A program made the position numbers and the translations under genes. The notes below the pieces were generated by a model that did not search any database, was not told where the DNA came from, and saw nothing but the letters and a program-made list of their open reading frames with translations. This document shows, one piece after another, positions 62,159 through 64,000 of a DNA stretch of 64,000 nt; the stretch's first letter is position 1; every line of letters starts with the position of its first letter. The DNA lies in assembly GCF_006974145.1 (NCBI RefSeq), contig NZ_CP039456.1, positions 888,501-952,500 of the forward strand, in the 5' to 3' direction. The DNA is from Changchengzhania lutea. GTDB taxonomy: Bacteria > Bacteroidota > Bacteroidia > Flavobacteriales > Flavobacteriaceae.

Positions 62159-63223
62159 TTAAGGATGATAAATTTTACCTGAACTATGATTCATAGATGC
62201 GCCTGTTACACTGCTTAAACAATTGACTTCATTCCTTAATTTCAGCACCCCAAGTAATCCAAAAATTAAAGCTTCTTTAAATTCTATAACTTGTTTTGAA
62301 GGTATTACAATATCATTTACAGAAAGTGATCTGATTCTATCTATTAGAAAGCTATTAAAAACCCCGCCTCCTGCTACTAAAACAGTAACATCTGATTTTT
62401 TATTAATCTCACTTGAAATTTGAACAGCGATGTGTTCAATACAGGTTTTTAAAACATCGGGAGTCTCTAAATTATAAGAATCTATCAAAGGAAATATCTC
62501 TGTTTTCACCCATTCGAGACCTAAAGACTTAGGATGTGGCTTTTGATAAAATTCTAGTTCATTCAACTTCTGTAATAATTCAGAGTTTAAATTACCTGTC
62601 GAAGCTATCTTTCCCTCATCATCATAAGCTAATCCGTGTTGGTTGACATAATGGTTGAGTATAATATTTACAGGACAGATATCAAACGCGATTCGTTTTG
62701 AATCTATCTCCGTTGAGACATTCGCGAAACCACCCAAGTTCAAACAGTAATCAAATTCAGAAAACAGCAAATCATCACCAATGGGTACCAAGGGAGCGCC
62801 TTGTCCACCTAAATCAACGTCCTGAACTCTAAAATCACAAACTATTGTTTTATTCAGTAAATCTGCCAATTTAGGCATATTACCAATCTGATATGTTAAT
62901 TTATGCTCCGGTTGATGCAACGCGGTATGACCATGTGAACAAATGGCATCAAGAACCTTTATTTTATTAGATTTGATAAAACTACTTATCACTTCGGCAA
63001 GATAATCTGTATAAGAGGAATCGATACCATGTAGTTCTTCCAAAGATTTATCTATTAGATTTCCCAATGTTTTCCGCCACGAATTAGAATACGATATGGT
63101 AATAGCATTGATAATCTCAAAACTACAATTCCCGTTAAAATCGAATCTAATATAAGCTAAATCAACACCGTCTAGAGAGGTTCCTGACATAACTCCGATA
63201 ACGTGATATTCAGCCTTTGTCAT
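62159..63223 (-). CDS. anmK: Anhydro-N-acetylmuramic acid kinase
   Basis: About 354 residues from the ATG at 63223 (another ATG at 63241 adds six residues with no homology). The N-terminal VIGVMSGTSLDGVDLAYI and the later SHGHTALHQPEHKLTYQIG are AnmK signatures, with VAGGGVFNSFL near the end. It phosphorylates 1,6-anhydro-MurNAc and opens the ring in cell-wall recycling. Divergent from the acyl-CoA dehydrogenase gene. Confidence 0.95.
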   Translation of the reverse strand: MTKAEYHVIGVMSGTSLDGVDLAYIRFDFNGNCSFEIINAITISYSNSWRKTLGNLIDKSLEELHGIDSSYTDYLAEVISSFIKSNKIKVLDAICSHGHTALHQPEHKLTYQIGNMPKLADLLNKTIVCDFRVQDVDLGGQGAPLVPIGDDLLFSEFDYCLNLGGFANVSTEIDSKRIAFDICPVNIILNHYVNQHGLAYDDEGKIASTGNLNSELLQKLNELEFYQKPHPKSLGLEWVKTEIFPLIDSYNLETPDVLKTCIEHIAVQISSEINKKSDVTVLVAGGGVFNSFLIDRIRSLSVNDIVIPSKQVIEFKEALIFGLLGVLKLRNEVNCLSSVTGASMNHSSGKIYHP

Positions 63224-63247
63224 ATTAAGTAAAAATAGCAATACTTA

Positions 63248-63278
63248 TTGAAAATATGACACTAATAAGCTATATTTG
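63248..63278 (+). promoter_or_regulatory. Consensus flavobacterial promoter for the acyl-CoA dehydrogenase gene
   Basis: TTG at 63248-63250, a 20-base spacer, then TATATTTG at 63271-63278: a full match to TTG-N19-20-TAnnTTTG. The ATG at 63316 is 37 bases downstream. The best promoter match in the window. Confidence 0.7.
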
Positions 63279-63315
63279 TACTCGTTTTTTATCAAATTAA
63301 CAGTATAAATACACT

Positions 63316-64000
63316 ATGGATTTTAATCTTTCAGAAGAACACATCATGATAAGCGATGCCGCTCGCGATTTTGCACAAACAGAATTACTTCCCGGCGTTA
63401 TTGAACGCGATAACAAACAAGAATTTCCTAACGAATTGGTTCGTAAAATGGGCGATTTAGGTTTTATGGGTATTATGGTCGATCCTAAATACGGCGGAAG
63501 CGGTATGGATGCCATATCTTATGTGCTCATTATGGAAGAACTCTCTAAAGTTGATGCTTCGGCTTCAGTGATTGTGTCTGTAAATAATTCTTTAGTGTGC
63601 TATGGCTTAGAAACCTATGGTTCTGAAGAACAAAAACAAAAATACTTGACCAAATTAGCGACCGGTGAATTTGTTGGCGCATTTTGTTTAAGTGAACCAG
63701 AGGCAGGAAGTGATGCCACATCCCAAAAAACTACAGCATTAGATAAAGGTGACCATTATCTTTTGAACGGCACAAAAAACTGGATAACAAACGGGGGACG
63801 CTCTGATGTATATATAGTCATTGCGCAAACCGATAGAGATAAAGGATCTCATGGCATCAATGCTTTTATTATTGAAAAAGGCATGGAAGGTTTTCATATT
63901 GGTCCCAAAGAAGATAAACTAGGAATTCGCGGAAGCGACACCCATACATTACAATTTAATGACGTGAAAGTGCCGAAAGAAAATAGAATAGGCTCCAATG
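63316..64000 (+). CDS. Acyl-CoA dehydrogenase, N-terminal part (runs off the window)
   Basis: The ATG at 63316 opens a frame that continues to the last base, giving about 228 residues. It begins MDFNLSEEHIMI and contains FCLSEPEAGSD and WITNGGRSDVYIV, flavin-binding segments of acyl-CoA dehydrogenases of the short-chain/butyryl type. It introduces the 2,3 double bond in acyl-CoA. The catalytic Glu in the C-terminal half lies outside the window. Confidence 0.93.
   Translation, partial: MDFNLSEEHIMISDAARDFAQTELLPGVIERDNKQEFPNELVRKMGDLGFMGIMVDPKYGGSGMDAISYVLIMEELSKVDASASVIVSVNNSLVCYGLETYGSEEQKQKYLTKLATGEFVGAFCLSEPEAGSDATSQKTTALDKGDHYLLNGTKNWITNGGRSDVYIVIAQTDRDKGSHGINAFIIEKGMEGFHIGPKEDKLGIRGSDTHTLQFNDVKVPKENRIGSN

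Noticed and set aside
1..64000. CRISPR arrays, insertion sequences, prophage or toxin-antitoxin systems
   Set aside because: No regularly spaced repeats, transposase, integrase or phage structural genes, and no recognisable toxin-antitoxin pair were seen.

Overview
This window reads as chromosomal DNA of a Flavobacteriaceae (Bacteroidota) bacterium. The evidence is the AT-rich sequence, the gliding and type IX secretion genes (porU, porV, gldJ), a secreted M64 peptidase with a type IX C-terminal sorting domain, a fused hpt-adk gene, a PafA-type phosphatase, and promoters of the flavobacterial TTG-N17-23-TAnnTTTG type. I see no transposase, integrase, phage gene, CRISPR array or rRNA. Nearly all of it is ordinary core genome.

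Layout. 1-9.3 kb: the 3' part of a giant alpha-2-macroglobulin, DoxX, a nested palindromic repeat, a lipoprotein plus M64 peptidase pair, DinB-like and DUF4136 proteins, an sdpR/sdpI-like pair, a secreted alpha/beta hydrolase and a voltage-gated K+ channel. 9.4-13.7 kb: obg and purine genes (hpt-adk fusion facing purK-purE). 13.8-20.5 kb: M3 peptidase, an ECF sigma factor with a tiny zinc anti-sigma factor, a UbiA-like membrane protein and gcvP. 20.6-33.6 kb: envelope biogenesis, comprising a FabH-like/methyltransferase/GT2 operon, secreted nuclease plus PafA phosphatase, Mla-type ABC permease and ATPase, DUF389, manC, SprT-like, a large membrane protein with no usual start codon, a methyltransferase and a second GT2.

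33.6-43.4 kb is the accessory part. A decayed SDR/SprT gene graveyard is followed by a divergent module: an orphan membrane protein facing a Tat-exported sulfite-oxidase-family molybdoenzyme, a membrane-anchored cytochrome c, a double-rhodanese lipoprotein and a fatty-acid-hydroxylase-family protein. Two perfect TGTAAC-N4-GTTACA dyads sit between the two arms. The module is bounded by nearly identical direct copies of the 3' end of an SDR gene, so it may have been inserted and might be excisable. I infer a periplasmic route from sulfane sulfur to sulfite to sulfate with electrons passed to cytochrome c; this is the best candidate for a little-described system. Next come a DUF4242/cyclase-like/AraC fusion regulator, an NTF2-like gene broken by one in-frame stop, and an FAD-linked oxidase.

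43.5-64 kb: pdhC (whose two linkers contain palindromic repeat sequence) and pdhA, cdd, porV-porU facing gldJ-murF, two tRNA-Val genes, folC, an exbB-exbD-tonB-like operon, nhaD, a glutamate-type dehydrogenase, anmK, and the start of an acyl-CoA dehydrogenase that runs off the end.
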